Below, in pieces: positions 1 to 11,482 of a stretch of 64,000 nucleotides of DNA. The translations under genes were made by a program, and so were the position numbers. The stretch covers positions 13,863,349 to 13,927,348 of the forward strand of contig LR990058.1 of assembly GCA_905147135.1 (NCBI GenBank), given 5' to 3'. The DNA comes from Blastobasis lacticolella (taxonomy: Eukaryota > Arthropoda > Insecta > Lepidoptera > Blastobasidae). Within the stretch, counting starts at the first letter, position 1. Every line of letters starts with the position of its first letter. The notes under the pieces were generated by a model. The model saw nothing but the letters and a program-made list of their open reading frames with translations, had not been told where the DNA came from and searched no databases.

Positions 1-47
1 ATTAATGTGGCCTTTTGTCACTAAAAAACATTGTATTTTCTGCCAGA

Positions 48-200
48 TTGTGCACGGGCAGACCAACACTTTATGTACTCAAATACTCTTTATTTCATAA
101 AATTCAAAATTTTACATGTGTATCTCCTAAACCCTACTACCACTGCAATGTGGATTTTTTCTTGTACTCAATGACCTAGGATATCTTACGGACCCCCAAC
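48..200. repeat. Dispersed repeat, copy 1 of 2
   Basis: The segment starting with the motif TGTGCACGGGCAGACCAA and running through CTTGTACTCAATGAC and a tatatag stretch is matched, with divergence, at about 31330-31480. The second copy leads into a nested transposon cluster, so both probably belong to one mobile family, perhaps Helitron-like. The boundaries are approximate and no coding potential is visible. Confidence 0.5.
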
Positions 201-367
201 AGTGAGTCTATATAGTGTTGGACCATGCTCTCGATTTCTTATCTAACAAAACCTACTTATTATTTAAAGGCAAAACATCTAAAAAAGTCTTCTATTACGT
301 GGGTTGTCTGCTTGTTTGTCACTGAGTAGAATAAAAAAAATATTACCTTTAGTTTTGTAAAATATGT

Positions 368-645
368 CTTTTTTATGTTATACGGCAGACAAACAGGCAA
401 GCGGGCCACCTGATGGATAGTCGTCACCGCCGCCTATGGACATCAGCAACACCAGAGGCGCTACCCAATGCATTACCCTCCTCTAAGGAGATCTATAATA
501 TACCTCTTGAACGACCTTATGTCATAGTCCAAAGGAATCACTGTAGCTGGGAGCTCATTACATATCCGAATCGTATGAGCGAGAAACTCGAGCGGGAGTC
601 TACTGTACCATGCAATGTATTGTGCCATGTATGATGGGTGTAATA
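368..645 (-). mobile_element. Non-LTR retrotransposon 3' end, copy 1
   Basis: Read on the minus strand, this matches the element at 37190-37556. Shared parts are the stretch encoding a cysteine-free RT C-terminus (tttggactatgaca, aagaggtatatta), a GGTGTTGCTGATG block, and a tail reading GGCCCGCTTGCCTGTTTGTC followed by an A-rich run. It is a 5'-truncated dead copy. The 73-codon plus-strand ORF starting at 413 is only the antisense of this repeat. Confidence 0.65.
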
Positions 646-844
646 AACGGTATTTATTTATTTAATTATACAATAAGTAATATCCATAGAAATCTAAATA
701 AATTGACTTTTGTATTTAAATATGTCTTCATAAAGTCTTCTCATGATTTTTATATATACCTTTCATAGAAATAATTGATACCTTTACAGTTGTCGTGCTC
801 TACTTTTATCTGTTAATAGTTATATTTTTATATTACAAAACACA

Positions 845-925
845 AGCATTTGACCGCTATCTCATCTGTTGGTAAGTGACGGTGCGGCCGAAGATGGCGC
901 GATTGGAACAGCCTATGGAATATTG
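845..925 (-). mobile_element. Non-LTR retrotransposon 3' tail fragment
   Basis: It contains GCATTTGACCGCTATCTCAT, GGTAAGTGACGGTGCGG and GGAACAGCCTATGG. The same words occur in the same order at 24118-24245 and 59505-59760, where the element is longer and carries the RT C-terminal coding part. Here only the 3' noncoding tail is kept. Confidence 0.6.
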
Positions 926-967
926 AAACGTACTTTCATTTGTCTACAAATCTATTAAGTATAGATA

Positions 968-1218
968 GAGCTCGTCTAACTTAAAATGACGCGCCCCACT
1001 ATCGCATTAACGCACACAAGCAAGTTTAAAATATGGATGCAATACATATACAAATGCCGTTGTAATTGGTCATTCAGTTGCCGGTGAAATTCAAACGTCG
1101 GAGCACGCGCCGTTCATTGGCTCCCACACAGATGAAGTGTCGTTATTAATATTTGCACTCACACATCGAAATCAACTAACTAAGTAGTGGGGCGCGTCAT
1201 CTTAGACTAGACGAGCTC
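968..1218. mobile_element. TA-flanked MITE (GAGCTCGTC family), copy 1
   Basis: Terminal inverted repeats of roughly 35 bp bracket the element. The left begins GAGCTCGTCTAA and continues to ATGACGCGCCCCACTA; the right is its inverse. TA dinucleotides flank both ends (966-967 and 1219-1220), as expected for a Tc1/mariner-type target duplication. Two further copies lie in opposite orientation at 28422-28684 and 40161-40376. There is no ORF, so it is non-autonomous. Confidence 0.85.
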
Positions 1219-1220
1219 TA

Positions 1221-2640
1221 CCTACCTATCTTCCTGCTTAGTAATACCTGTCGGTTTTAACTTGTGAATATTGTCAGCCAAATCCAGACCACCCATAATA
1301 ACTCTTGACGCAATTCGCGTCAACTTATCTACTTAGATAAGCCTGTTCTAATCCAGTCTCAGTCTCGCTGGCTACTTTGTTTATACTCAGCTCGCTATGT
1401 CTACCGCACACGAAGCTTAAATACTAGCTCCTTAAACACTAACATTTAAGGTTCAAATTCGGAAAGTCTGTTGGGTTTAGGATATCGGCATTGACGTGTG
1501 GAAAATTTATGGTGGTAGGATTAAATGCTGGCTGTATGAGTTTGTCTCTTTGCCTGTCAAGGAGGAAATTAAAGCGTGTTTTTTAGAATGTGGTTCTGTG
1601 GATCGATCACAGGATTCCAAATAGGAAAGTTTAAAAATAAGAGTATTTAAAGTTGGAACAAAAATGGCGGAAGCGGATTTGCATAGGAACCTTACCTGGG
1701 TTCTATATGGATTGTACCTAACTGTATTTACTGACTCATATCTACTATTTTAAATTTTAAATATCTTTTAAGGTAGGTCAATATTAAAACTTGCAGTTTT
1801 AGAAGGAGCTATTTGTGCATAAGGGACAGCTAAAAGCTTCTTTCAGCTAATTTCATTTGTTTAACAATGCACCTTATATCCTGTATGTGGCAGTAGCCAC
1901 TAAAAGTGGTCACGCACATATGAACGCGTACTGCATAATGTTCCAATAACTACTCAAATCTGCATAAGGCTTGGTGACAACTCTGCGGTGTGGTGACCGT
2001 CATACTAGAATTGTACTTAACCTGCTTATTTCCAGTTGCACCTACTAGATTCGTTACCGTTGGGAACAAATGGGAAAAATCCCTATTATACCCAATGGTC
2101 TTAAAGGGAATATAAAACCCTAAGCAACATACCTAATTCGCAAAAATATGAATCTAGGAAGTGTCTTTGCTGACGAATCGGAATAAAAAGGGGGTCTTTA
2201 GCTGCCTGTCTTCTTTATTTTCAAAGTCCCATCATATTGGCGAAAAAGTTGCCATTTCATAGATTTATTACGTGACACATTATGCTATTTCTTACCATTA
2301 GTCCTTTGGAGTACCTACTAGTGCAACCTCAGATCACATCAAACAAGGTTGTTGTGACCTGAGAGTGCAACGAGCGCGAAACCGTCAATACAATACTTTG
2401 CTTTTTTTGCTTAGAGTAGAGTAGAGCCCCCACTAATTTGAAGTAGACAATTTTTTTTAATTTACGGTTTTATAAATGTATTCAAACTTGCAAGTATTAA
2501 CTTAACACTACATCCGAAAAAGTCTACGTATTAAATACAGAAGGCGAAAAGTACTTAAGGAATTCATACAACAATTTTAATTTAAATGGATTTTAATGCG
2601 GTTTTCAACAATAGATAGAGTAATTCAAGAGAAAGGTTTA
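1221..2640. other. Intergenic, AT-rich, no gene seen
   Basis: I see no ORF above 60 codons with recognisable content, no RNA gene and no clear repeat in this stretch. Confidence 0.5.
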
Positions 2641-2685
2641 TATAGTAGAACAACGAACTAAGTCGCGCTGGGCCAGCTAGTATTC
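2640..2685 (+). mobile_element. Helitron 3' terminus
   Basis: The sequence GAACTAAGTCGCGCTGGGCC precedes CAGCTAGT. It combines the family's degenerate GCGAACGAAGTCGCG hairpin word with a terminal CTAG followed by T, the normal Helitron 3' end. Related ends occur near 3940, 33230, 43640, and inverted at 40940, 49270 and 53870. The 5' end is not identified. Confidence 0.55.
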
Positions 2686-3894
2686 TTATAAATTCCTTCG
2701 TTCATAGGGATGAAACGATTAAAACGTTAGTTTGCGGTATATCATAATAATCTGAAAAATATCAATGGTTTACCTTAGTTCCCATTGAAATACTATACTA
2801 TATAGTACTATTTTCGTACTTAAGTACATTTTAAATACTCAGCAGGCTTTATCCTTTACTCGATTAAATCTAAACGACACACAGCTTTCCGTGTGCTAAA
2901 AATATAAGACCAAGGGCGGCCGGCGGCAACGTTGGCGCGGGAAAATTTCCCGCCCGACGGGTGCCGCCATTTTGGAAATCGATATGCCAATAACTTATTT
3001 TTAAGTCTATTGTTTGCATAGGTACCGCCTACTCTAAGAATAAAAATAAATCATCATCTTAGCGCTAAGAATAAGCTTAGAAAATATTCCTTTCAATTTA
3101 GTGTAGTGTACTACTTACCCACATGTTTTTGATATATTTTCTTTTGCCAATTATTCCCAGTTGTCGCCACTTCCTTGGTTACTGGTGACAAATTGCGATT
3201 AATGTCTCTAATAAGAAGAAAGTAATGGGGATTTTAACTTTAAGAACTAAAGCTTCGTCTTCGTCTAAAACATCTTTCGTTGTTTTCCGACTTCCACGAA
3301 CATCCTCACCATTTAAGCATAATAAATTGATATTGCCTTTTCTGATGGTACACATACCTTCTTATAAATCTGGGGGACAGAATCTTGCTCGAATAATAAT
3401 AAGGTATTGACGTAGATAACTATAATGTCTACTGATTTTATAAATGACCCAAAGAAATTATTTAATAAAACAGTAAAAAAATGGTGTCTGTACATTGAAT
3501 ATATTTTAAAAAAATAATTTAGGCCGATAAAGAAGAACGTACTTTTCTTTACTTTGTTAATATATTAAGAATTTCTAAAATATATGTCTCTCTGTTGTTG
3601 TAGTGAAACTTTTTTTCTGTATTTATACCTATTAAGCCTTGTTATTCAGATTTTGGAAACTAGAACACCTGTTCTGGCGGGCCGTAAGCTTGTTTGCCAC
3701 ATCCGTGTTATAAAAAGAACTATAATAAATATGAAAATGACCCCTTCGATGACTTAGCAAAAGTTGTTCAGCTTGATGAGCATTTTCTGTTGGTGTATAA
3801 AAATCGAAGATCTTTAATATCGAATATGAAACTTACAGATGCCGAGAGCGACTTTAATTTATACTTTGTAGTGATAGTGATTTGCTATAGGTAA
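2686..3894. other. Intergenic, AT-rich, with a LINE tail scrap
   Basis: Only one recognisable piece is present: 3672-3712, with GCGGGCCGTAAGCTTGTTTG and a tail like the LINE ends at 16595-16685 and 43255-43340. The rest is unassigned AT-rich DNA. The 60-66 codon ORFs here have no recognisable domain and look random. Confidence 0.45.
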
Positions 3895-3924
3895 AGAAAA
3901 ACTTAATAAATAAATTTGTTTAAG

Positions 3925-3972
3925 GCATAGGTCAAAAAACCACGCGAACGAAGTCGCGGGCACCAGCTATAA
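3925..3972 (+). mobile_element. Helitron 3' terminus-like hairpin
   Basis: It contains CGCGAACGAAGTCGCGGGCA followed by CCAGCTAT. The CGCGAAC/GTCGCG stem is the same as in the other Helitron ends of the window, but the terminal CTAG has drifted to CTAT. Confidence 0.5.
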
Positions 3973-4971
3973 TGAATATTAAAGTTAAATTGGCAATAAT
4001 ATTTAAATAAAACTGCAAAATGTTGTTGATATTTCTCCTTATAATAATTTTATTCATACTTTACCTACAATTTAATATTTTACACAAAAATAGCATACAA
4101 TTATTACAACATTAATTACACAGTGGCTTCTTACTTGTCGTAGATATATTGCAAAGAGTCTAGTTTCATAATATTTTAAAGAACACTACCTATTCCTATA
4201 AATTATATTTACAAGGTCATTAAAATTACTTTGTACACAGAATGACTAGAAATATTGATAAGTATTGAAATTGATACATTAATTTGTTACAAAATAAATA
4301 CCTTATACTAAAATAAAAATAAGTATAAATTGTGACATTGAACCAATTTGGGAAAGGGACAACAAGAAAAATCAGGTTTGATTTTGATGCTTTTAGTAAT
4401 CAAATATAGATAATAGACAGTAGAGAATAGATTTGAGTATTCTAATCTAGCAAGTTCTTACGTCAATGTTGTTATTATGTAGTGCCAAATTGCAAAAGCA
4501 ATACTGTTGGATATTTTTTTGTTTTCATTACCTAATAAGCAAACTATTAAAATGTTCCCTTGTCCCAAATGACCCCATTTCTCTGTGCTTAAATATTATT
4601 TGAATTAAATTACCTATACAATTTATTGGCTGTGAATGTAAACAAAAAATTAAACGACATATTTTTATTATTCATTATGTAGCATTATTAATATAGTACT
4701 TGGCACGCATTGCTTTAAGAAATAGTTAATTACGGACGAAATTTCTTATGGTAACACTGATAACTATTCAAATACGCCGAAACATTATGGACATCACCTT
4801 AAATTTTATTTGGCCTTCAATTTGGTAATCGTTATGTAGCTATTTTATTTATACACTTCCTATGACTCAATATATAATTTACAATCATAATATAAATACT
4901 ATTTGGTATTAGCATTAATTAACTGGGGCAATCAGCCCGTAGCGATTAATTTACAATATATTTTCACTTCA
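3973..4971. other. FoxD 3' flank, AT-rich
   Basis: About 1 kb of strongly AT-rich DNA lies downstream of the minus-strand FoxD gene. No ORF or repeat is recognised. Part of it may be FoxD 3' UTR if a distal polyadenylation site is used. Confidence 0.4.
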
Positions 4972-4977
4972 TTTATT
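4972..4977 (-). terminator. Candidate FoxD polyadenylation signal
   Basis: AATAAA on the minus strand, about 110 nt after the FoxD stop codon, is the nearest canonical signal. Such hexamers are common in AT-rich DNA, so this is position-based inference. Confidence 0.35.
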
Positions 4978-5086
4978 ACTTACACTTTCCGCAAAATGAA
5001 CACCTTGTTCACAATTCAGTCTATCGAAGAACCACCGGGAGCTTTCAGAACGAACTTGGAGTGGAAACGCACCCGTGGAGGTACAT

Positions 5087-5980
5087 TCATCTGGCCCAGT
5101 CATCCGGCGGGCCGGTCTGGTGCAGCGGCGAGAAGGCGCTTCGGCGAGGCTCGGCCGGGGTCGGGCTGTCCTGCGAGCCGATGATGGACTCGATGGAGAA
5201 TCCGTTCCGGGACCGCTTGCTCCGGGGCTCGGTCATCTCGGCGACGCGGAGAGGCAGCGGCACCGGCCGCAGCGCCGCCGGCGGGGGCCGCGGGAGGGCC
5301 AGCAGCGGTGCCGGCGGCAGGTAGCACGGCAGCGGCAGCAGCGGCGCGTACGCCTCCCGCGCCAACATCGCCACCATGGCGTGCGCGTGCTGCAGCGACG
5401 GCGCAGGCCTCTTGTACCGCTTCCGCCGCCTCAGAAAACTCCCATTATCAAACATATCCTCCGCCAGCGGATCCAAAGTCCAATAATTCCCCTTACCAGG
5501 ATTCCCAGGCTCCCGAGGGATTTTAATAAAACAATCGTTCAGACTCAAATTGTGCCGAATCGAGTTCTGCCAGGCGGGGAACTTCTCCCGATAGTATGGG
5601 AACCTCGACATGATGAATTCACAGATACCACTGAGAGTAAGTTTTTTGTGCGGCGATTGCAGTATCGCCATCGTTATGAGGGCTATGTAGGAGTACGGTG
5701 GCTTTATGAGTTGCGACGAGGACTTTTGCTTCGGTTTCTTCGGCGAAGTGGACTTGGCGTCGGTGGGGCTGGCGGCGTCGTAGCGCTCGGAGTCGCTGGA
5801 CGGCGGCGGCGGTTCCGGGGTGTCCTCGTCCACGGAGACGTAGGTGTCGTCCTGGGGGTATTCCTGGCTTTCTTCGCGCAGGTAGTGAGGAAGGTAGAGC
5901 CGGGGCGGCGGGCGCAGGTCGAGCGGTAGTTCCCCTTCGATGATCATGTCGCGGTATTGGGAGAGATCACAATCTTCCAT
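5087..5980 (-). CDS. FoxD: FoxD-class forkhead transcription factor
   Basis: A nuclear DNA-binding regulator of 297 residues in one uninterrupted reading frame from ATG to TGA. An acidic, proline-rich N-terminus (about 1-80) and a basic stretch (81-87) precede a complete forkhead domain at about 92-191. The domain starts [14 protein letters not shown], has recognition helix [11 protein letters not shown] (139-149), and ends in the wing-2 basic run RRRKRYKR. The words [10 protein letters not shown] and [10 protein letters not shown] are typical of FoxD, the class of Drosophila fd59A and vertebrate FoxD3. An Ala/Pro/Leu-rich linker follows, then FSIESIIG at 261-268, an eh1-type motif that recruits Groucho in FoxD proteins, which suggests repression. 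The ATG at 5980 gives the family-like start MEDCDL. Long ORFs in other frames here are artefacts of GC richness. Class assignment is confident; orthology to fd59A is inferred. Confidence 0.95.
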   Translation of the reverse strand: MEDCDLSQYRDMIIEGELPLDLRPPPRLYLPHYLREESQEYPQDDTYVSVDEDTPEPPPPSSDSERYDAASPTDAKSTSPKKPKQKSSSQLIKPPYSYIALITMAILQSPHKKLTLSGICEFIMSRFPYYREKFPAWQNSIRHNLSLNDCFIKIPREPGNPGKGNYWTLDPLAEDMFDNGSFLRRRKRYKRPAPSLQHAHAMVAMLAREAYAPLLPLPCYLPPAPLLALPRPPPAALRPVPLPLRVAEMTEPRSKRSRNGFSIESIIGSQDSPTPAEPRRSAFSPLHQTGPPDDWAR

Positions 5981-6240
5981 GCTGTTCGGTCACATGTCAG
6001 AGGTGCGTGTGGGCGCGAGGCGCGGCGCCGACTGCAGCGGGCGCCGACGGCGGCGAGGGACGGCCCGAGGCCCCGCCCCAGCCCGGGCCCCCCGCCCGGG
6101 GCCGCGTTTACGTTCCAGTAAACACAACAATTGTCGTTATTATTACTGTGGGCCGGAGCTTTGAGCATGAATTTCAGGCCGTTGACTAATAATAATTATT
6201 AGACCGCTCGGTGCTCATCGATTCGACTCCGCCGTCGCGA
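5981..6240 (-). promoter_or_regulatory. GC-rich FoxD 5' region with paired forkhead sites
   Basis: Immediately upstream of the FoxD start, about 130 bp of extremely GC-rich sequence (6001-6106) gives way to a tight pair of forkhead core sites in inverted orientation: GTTTAC at 6106-6111 and GTAAACA at 6118-6124. An ACAATTGT palindrome follows. The spot is suited to a 5' UTR or proximal promoter and could mediate autoregulation. The sites are seen; the function is inferred. Confidence 0.45.
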
Positions 6241-8400
6241 CGTATTTATTTTGTGTTTGTCGGATTAAGTTGGCTAAAGCTTTTTTAGTTTTGTGTAAAT
6301 GTGGAAATTACTTAGATGTGACTTGCTTTTTTGTCTTCTTCAGTCATGTTATTAAAAGCACTTACTTATCTAAGTACTTAGGCACATTAGAAAATAAGTC
6401 AACTAATTCCATGATTATAATCTCAACTAGTTGTTACTTAGATTAAGTACCAACTTACCATTTCAATGAAATACTTATACTTACTACTACTTATTAAGTG
6501 CCTGTCTTGTTGAAGGTTGGATGGGTGGAATACTTAATTATCTAAGTAATCTAGATCCATAATAAAAACAAATCCTTCAACAGCGGTAGCGCCTATTCAT
6601 ATCTATCTATATATAGAAGATCCAATCTGAAAATATAAATCTTGAATAAGTACGGCAAAAATAGATCCGCTCTACATGAAAGGACGAAAAATGTAATAAA
6701 AATGTAAAAAGAGATCCGCCGAAAAGGAGCAAAAGAAACTGTTTACCGTTATATGCATAAGGGATCCTTTAATCCCAACTTAAAAGACTGCGTATACGTA
6801 TTGAAAAAAATCTCATAAAGCGAATTCTAGCACTCCATTCAGGTAAGACATCTTCAAATAAAATTCGCGTAAAAAAATTCAGGGAACCGCTTTCACAATA
6901 GGAACGGGGCTCGAGAGAAACCCTCGTATATGTTTCCTACCAAAACATTTACCCCTCGGGCGTTGGGGGAAAAGCTACGCGTGCGACAGAGACGCGGCGA
7001 GAGCTTGAGCGAGAGAGGCAACATTACCAACCAATGAGACGCGGCAGCCAGTTGGGCGGAGTTACGCAAAGCTAACATGTCAGGGCGTGGCGATAGATCC
7101 TATTATTGTCTGGCAAGGCAAATAATATTTTGCACAATGTACACATTGGGGTAAAGGGGGGTTGAAGGGGGTTGCTAATTTATTCCCAACTTCGGTTACG
7201 GGTTGTTTTTCAGCTTTGCGAGGCTGTTATTTAAATTGGACGCCCGGAGTTATTTGTATGTACCCGTCTGTAGGCATTGTGCGATGTAATGAAGGAATTT
7301 CGAGACTGTTGTTTGTTGTAGATGGAAATTTTGAGCGATTGTGTGTTGGGCTTGTTATTTTGTGGAGGATTTCGGTATTAGCTGGGAGGGGGGGTGGGGT
7401 GTGGGATGCTCAAAGGTTCTTTGGAGTTATTGTGTCACTATAATGGAACGAATTAATTGACATCGCTGTGAGATTAGTAGGTAAGTGTAAGTATAGTAGG
7501 TAAGTAATGATACTTTTCTGTCCTGTTGACCCAAAAAACGCCTACCTTATCTTTGAGATTTTTAATAGGTAGGTAGGTAGGTACTTACACTTGTAGGTAC
7601 TTTTATCAGCTAAAGGCTGTTCGGTATTATGAGAGTGTTTTCATCTTCTTAGATGATTAAAAAAAATATTGGGTTGCGTTTGCGATCTCAAAATGTTTAC
7701 CATAAATAGAAAAACTTGGCCTCAAACCCAAAAATAGAATAGTGCAATGAGGTATACCTAATATAGGTAGGAAACCCTAAGAAAAAAAATGTATACCCAT
7801 GGATTTCTTCGAAATTGCATTTCTACCTTTATATTCCCAATTACCCCAATTTAATCTGTTCCAAATGCCCCATATCGACTAAACGTGGAGTTTTGCGTAG
7901 GTAGCATCCGCCCCACCCGTCTGCGCACAAGTTAAATTCGCACCACATTTCTAAACATTGGGGTGAAATCTCGCATTCGTTCCCGAAAATCGCACAAAAA
8001 TACTTTCTACATACCTATCTATAATAGGGCCTGGGGCGAAATGATTTTGTTATAATAGGTAGATCATCATTGGCCTTACACGTCTAAGAATTATAGATGT
8101 TTTACACAGCGTCACTGTTAATTACATGGCACTTTCTCTGATGACTGTAGAGGCCAACACATAGACAGATTTGAATAGGTGTACCTATAGGTAATGGGGC
8201 CGAACCGAATACTGGATACTTTTTGAAAACTAAAAGCAAGACACCAATAAAACAAATAAAAATATATTTATTGCACCCATAGTCATTGTCTATCTATAGA
8301 CTTCACGTAAGAAAAATAATTAAACCTATGTCTATGTTAATAACTTTTTATAACAATTATTATGGTTAATTAGAAAAATCAATTTTTTTACATACCTATA
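6241..8400. other. FoxD upstream flank, no gene seen
   Basis: AT-rich spacer with short GTAG/GTAGGTAG runs near 7470-7590. The ORFs at 6893-7078 and 7162-7443 encode no recognisable domain. The word GCGTGCGACAGAGACGC near 6979 is shared with the fold-back at 30111-30211. Enhancers for FoxD may lie here but cannot be read by eye. Confidence 0.4.
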
Positions 8401-8470
8401 CCCCAATACTGGATATCCAATGATGAGCATACTACCCAATGTTGGATATCCAATATAGGGTATACTATGC
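8401..8470. repeat. Short palindromic tandem motif
   Basis: The palindrome-like word GGATATCCAAT occurs twice within about 45 bp, each preceded by CAATACT or CAATGTT. A related ATACTGGATACT lies at about 8209. This is a small low-copy tandem motif with no known role. Confidence 0.5.
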
Positions 8471-8599
8471 AATAGCATAGGGTCAAGTGGGGAACAGTGT
8501 AATAAACAATTTATTATTATTTTAAAAAAGCTGTATATAATGTTGTCTATCCACGAGCGGGGGATACCTGCGACTGATAATTGGGTTGTAAACTTCAAC

Positions 8600-9800
8600 T
8601 CCCCCCTGCCCCCATCCCATTTTTTAATTTATTACCTAAATTAATTAGTTAGGTTTAGGTATCTACATTAATTCAATTAATACCTATAACAAGCCGTAAA
8701 GATATCCTTTCATAATGAGTCTAAAATTACTTTTCTTATTAATATAGTAGCATTTGTGTGCTCTATCTACTATTTAAATGTGACTAATATTGTTTGTCTA
8801 TTTAATTAAATCTTACGTAGGTACCTACCTTTTTCAAAAGGGCACCTTTGATGTGCCATCGGCCGCCGGCACTCGGCTTTGAAATGGCTCACTTTCATGG
8901 GTAGTTAATTTTAGAAAAATTACCAACACATTCAGCACCTTGTCTTTTGTGGTTCGGTTTTTACGTACTTACATGTTGTAAAGAGTTAAAAGAGATAAAA
9001 TTTTGTACACCTTTTCCCATTATTTTTAAGTAGGTACCACCTCTGGTTTTGAAGGACTGTGCGGAATCCATAAATGACGGTGTAATATTTTACTGAAATA
9101 AATGAATATGAATATGAATACCTATAGAATCGCGAATAGGAAGAAAAGCGATTGCGTATAGTAACGCGTGGCCTGCCAGCAGAAGCTGCATGCGACCCGC
9201 GACTCTCCTTGTTGTGGCTCGCGACTGATTTCACCCATTATAAATGTTGTGTAATTTTTTAAAAGATTGTAAGTACTTACACCTGTAAATAAAAGTAAAC
9301 ATAAACAGCGTAAATAATTATAAAATAATATAAAGTATGAATTAAATCACTTTTTGTACACTAGTTCCACTTTATTATACAATTTTATTAAATTGCCATT
9401 TGCAATTTTTGCAAATGGAAATAATGGAGTTCCATCATGAAGTGACAACACAAAGTGTTAAATAATATAAAGTAAATATTTTTAATTCTACTTGGTCCGT
9501 CAATTAAGAATAAGAAATAGGGAAGTAGGGAATGCAATGCCGGAAGATAATTTCAATTCAGGTATTTGCGAGACTGAACCATATTAGCAGGGTGGACTTA
9601 GACCCCAGAAATCCGTATAGACCTAGTTTTCATGGTTTTAATTTTAACCCAAAATAAACAAGGCTTTTGGTAGGTAGGTACCTACATTTGAAATGGTTAA
9701 TAGTAGGTTCTTTTAGACATAAATATTAGGACATAAACTGACATTCTCATATCAACATCAACAATTGAAATAATTACGTAACCACAAACTAAACATTATT
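8600..9800. other. Intergenic, no gene seen
   Basis: AT-rich spacer with repeated TAGGTACCTAC-type words. No ORF or RNA gene is supported. Confidence 0.4.
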
Positions 9801-9802
9801 TT

Positions 9803-9849
9803 CACTACACATATTATCGGGTTTACTACCATCGATAATATGTGTAGTG
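9803..9849. repeat. Perfect 17-bp stem hairpin
   Basis: CACTACACATATTATCG at 9803-9819 is followed 13 nt later by its exact reverse complement at 9833-9849. It could be a tiny fold-back element. The stem is too short for a typical insect microRNA precursor. Confidence 0.6.
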
Positions 9850-9949
9850 AAGTTGTAGTGAATAACCACGAAAGTCTTCGAACCTATATATGCATTATTT
9901 TGGAAATACACTCATGAGCATGACTATCGAACCATCCCATATTTTTTTC

Positions 9950-10635
9950 ATATTGTTTATTTTTTTGTATCTGTTCTTGTGTTCTCTGGTATGCAATAAA
10001 GAGTTTTGTATTGTATTGTAGATATTTCCCTACATTTCTGGCGTTACAAATCAGTATTTAACAACATAAATACGAATGATAAACCACTAGCTGTTCTTAG
10101 CGGCTTTCATCTTTGTAAGCAATCAACTTTCTCGCGGGAATTTATTATTTTCTTGCGATAAAAAGTAGGCTACTTACTCACTTAGTAATAAATAAATTGC
10201 AGATCGGCTTTACTTTATTTTTTATGTGGCCCTTGTGTGTGAAAAGGTTGCTGACCGCTGTTGTAAAACGAAAAATTCGCTGAAAGATTATTGTAGTTAA
10301 AGTAATTGAACCTACTGACTTAATTTCCGGTGCCGCCGAAACGACATTAGGTTTCACACAGAGATTTAGTGAAAAGTGTTAGAATTTAGTTTTGAAAATT
10401 ATTATATTATCCATTAGTCTATTGTTAATTTTATAAGTAATATTGTTGTATAGGTTATATTATTTTGTTTGGCTATAATGTATTGTTTATTGTTATTATA
10501 ATTTTGTATGTTATATGTATTATATCTATGGGACTCTGTAGCCTGATACAAATAAATAAATAAATTAAAATTAATTAAGGTAGGTACCTGTTCAATTACT
10601 TCCAGTTACGTAGGTGCCTACTTATTTGGTAAGTA
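9950..10635. repeat. Retroposon-like 3' tails, otherwise empty
   Basis: Two tail-like segments, each ending in a simple run, are seen: 9950-10020 (GCAATAAAGAGTTTTGTATT) and 10380-10570 (GGGACTCTGTAGCCTGATAC then AAATAAATAAATAAATT). The form fits non-LTR or SINE 3' ends. No coding part remains. Confidence 0.4.
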
Positions 10636-10895
10636 CAATGGAAGAGTAAAGTGCATGAGCATCTTAAGCATTATATTCCTTTGCACTACAGTGCAGTTGT
10701 TAAACGGCTTTTTTAGCAATCATGAATTACATTTTTACTTATTATATAAAACAATAACCTGGGGGTAAATGACGAGTCCTTTGGACATAAGGGACAACTT
10801 ATGCTATTCTTTTAGCAACCAGATTTTAGCTAAAGATACACCAAATATCGTGAATGTTGCTGTAGCGGCAAAGGATTTTTTTTTAATCGTATCGT
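10636..10895 (+). mobile_element. MITE of the TGTACAGTGC family, copy 1 (3' truncated)
   Basis: It shares in order AAGTGCATGA, CCTTTGCACTACAGTGCAG, CTGGGGGTAAATGACGAGTC and GCTGTAGCGGCAAAGGA with copies at 14028-14242 and 28685-29305. Its right end is missing and is replaced by the fold-back element that starts about 10896. Confidence 0.7.
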
Positions 10896-10999
10896 ATAAC
10901 CCGCGTCACGAAAGAAGAGACTTGTCAAATGGTAGTGGAGGGGATTTCGCGCAGGTAACCACGTGGCCCGCCAAGTCTCTTCTTATTTGACACTAGCTA
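10896..10999. mobile_element. Small fold-back MITE, copy 1
   Basis: Inverted ends TATAACCCGCGTCACGAAAG...GAGACTTG and its counterpart reading TATAGCTAGTGTCAAATAAG on the other strand bracket about 40 bp. A second copy with the same arms and a slightly longer centre lies at 49697-49822. It is non-coding. Confidence 0.65.
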
Positions 11000-11482
11000 T
11001 AGGCTTACTTTTTAAATCAAACTGACTGCACAAACCAATAAAGTCAGTACCTACTTACCTATCTGATTAATCTGAAGGCAATTTCAGGTGCTTATAACCT
11101 ACACAACTATGTACATTTGCTTATACTTTCCTCACAATATTATCAAGCAACGGATTTGCAAGAAAATCCTACTAGATCCACGTCGGCACCGGGCTTTCCA
11201 AACATTTCAGTTAGAAAGATAAGCTGGATCACCGAGTTCGGATTAACTGATTTGAGTCAATGTTGCCCGTCCTTTGTTGGTGGAACCTTGGCATTTTTGT
11301 ACGGACTAGGTATAAAAAAGTAACTACTTAGGTCCCTAAGTTGCAAAAAAAAGTATTAAAGCGAACCCTAGCAAAAGCCGGGATTGACCGCTCGGACGAT
11401 GATGGTGACTTAAGTTGTGAAGTAAAAATTGATGAATTCTTGAATATTTCAATAAGTATATTTCATGTCAACAGCCCCAGAA

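Noticed and set aside
5061..5929. Long plus-strand ORFs (up to 284 codons) opposite the FoxD gene
   Set aside because: They are antisense frames kept open by high GC content. The minus strand encodes a complete, conserved forkhead protein.
8332..8598. 88-codon minus-strand ORF with repeated IGYP-type words
   Set aside because: The repeats come from the GGATATCCAAT DNA motif. No domain, signal or homology is recognisable.
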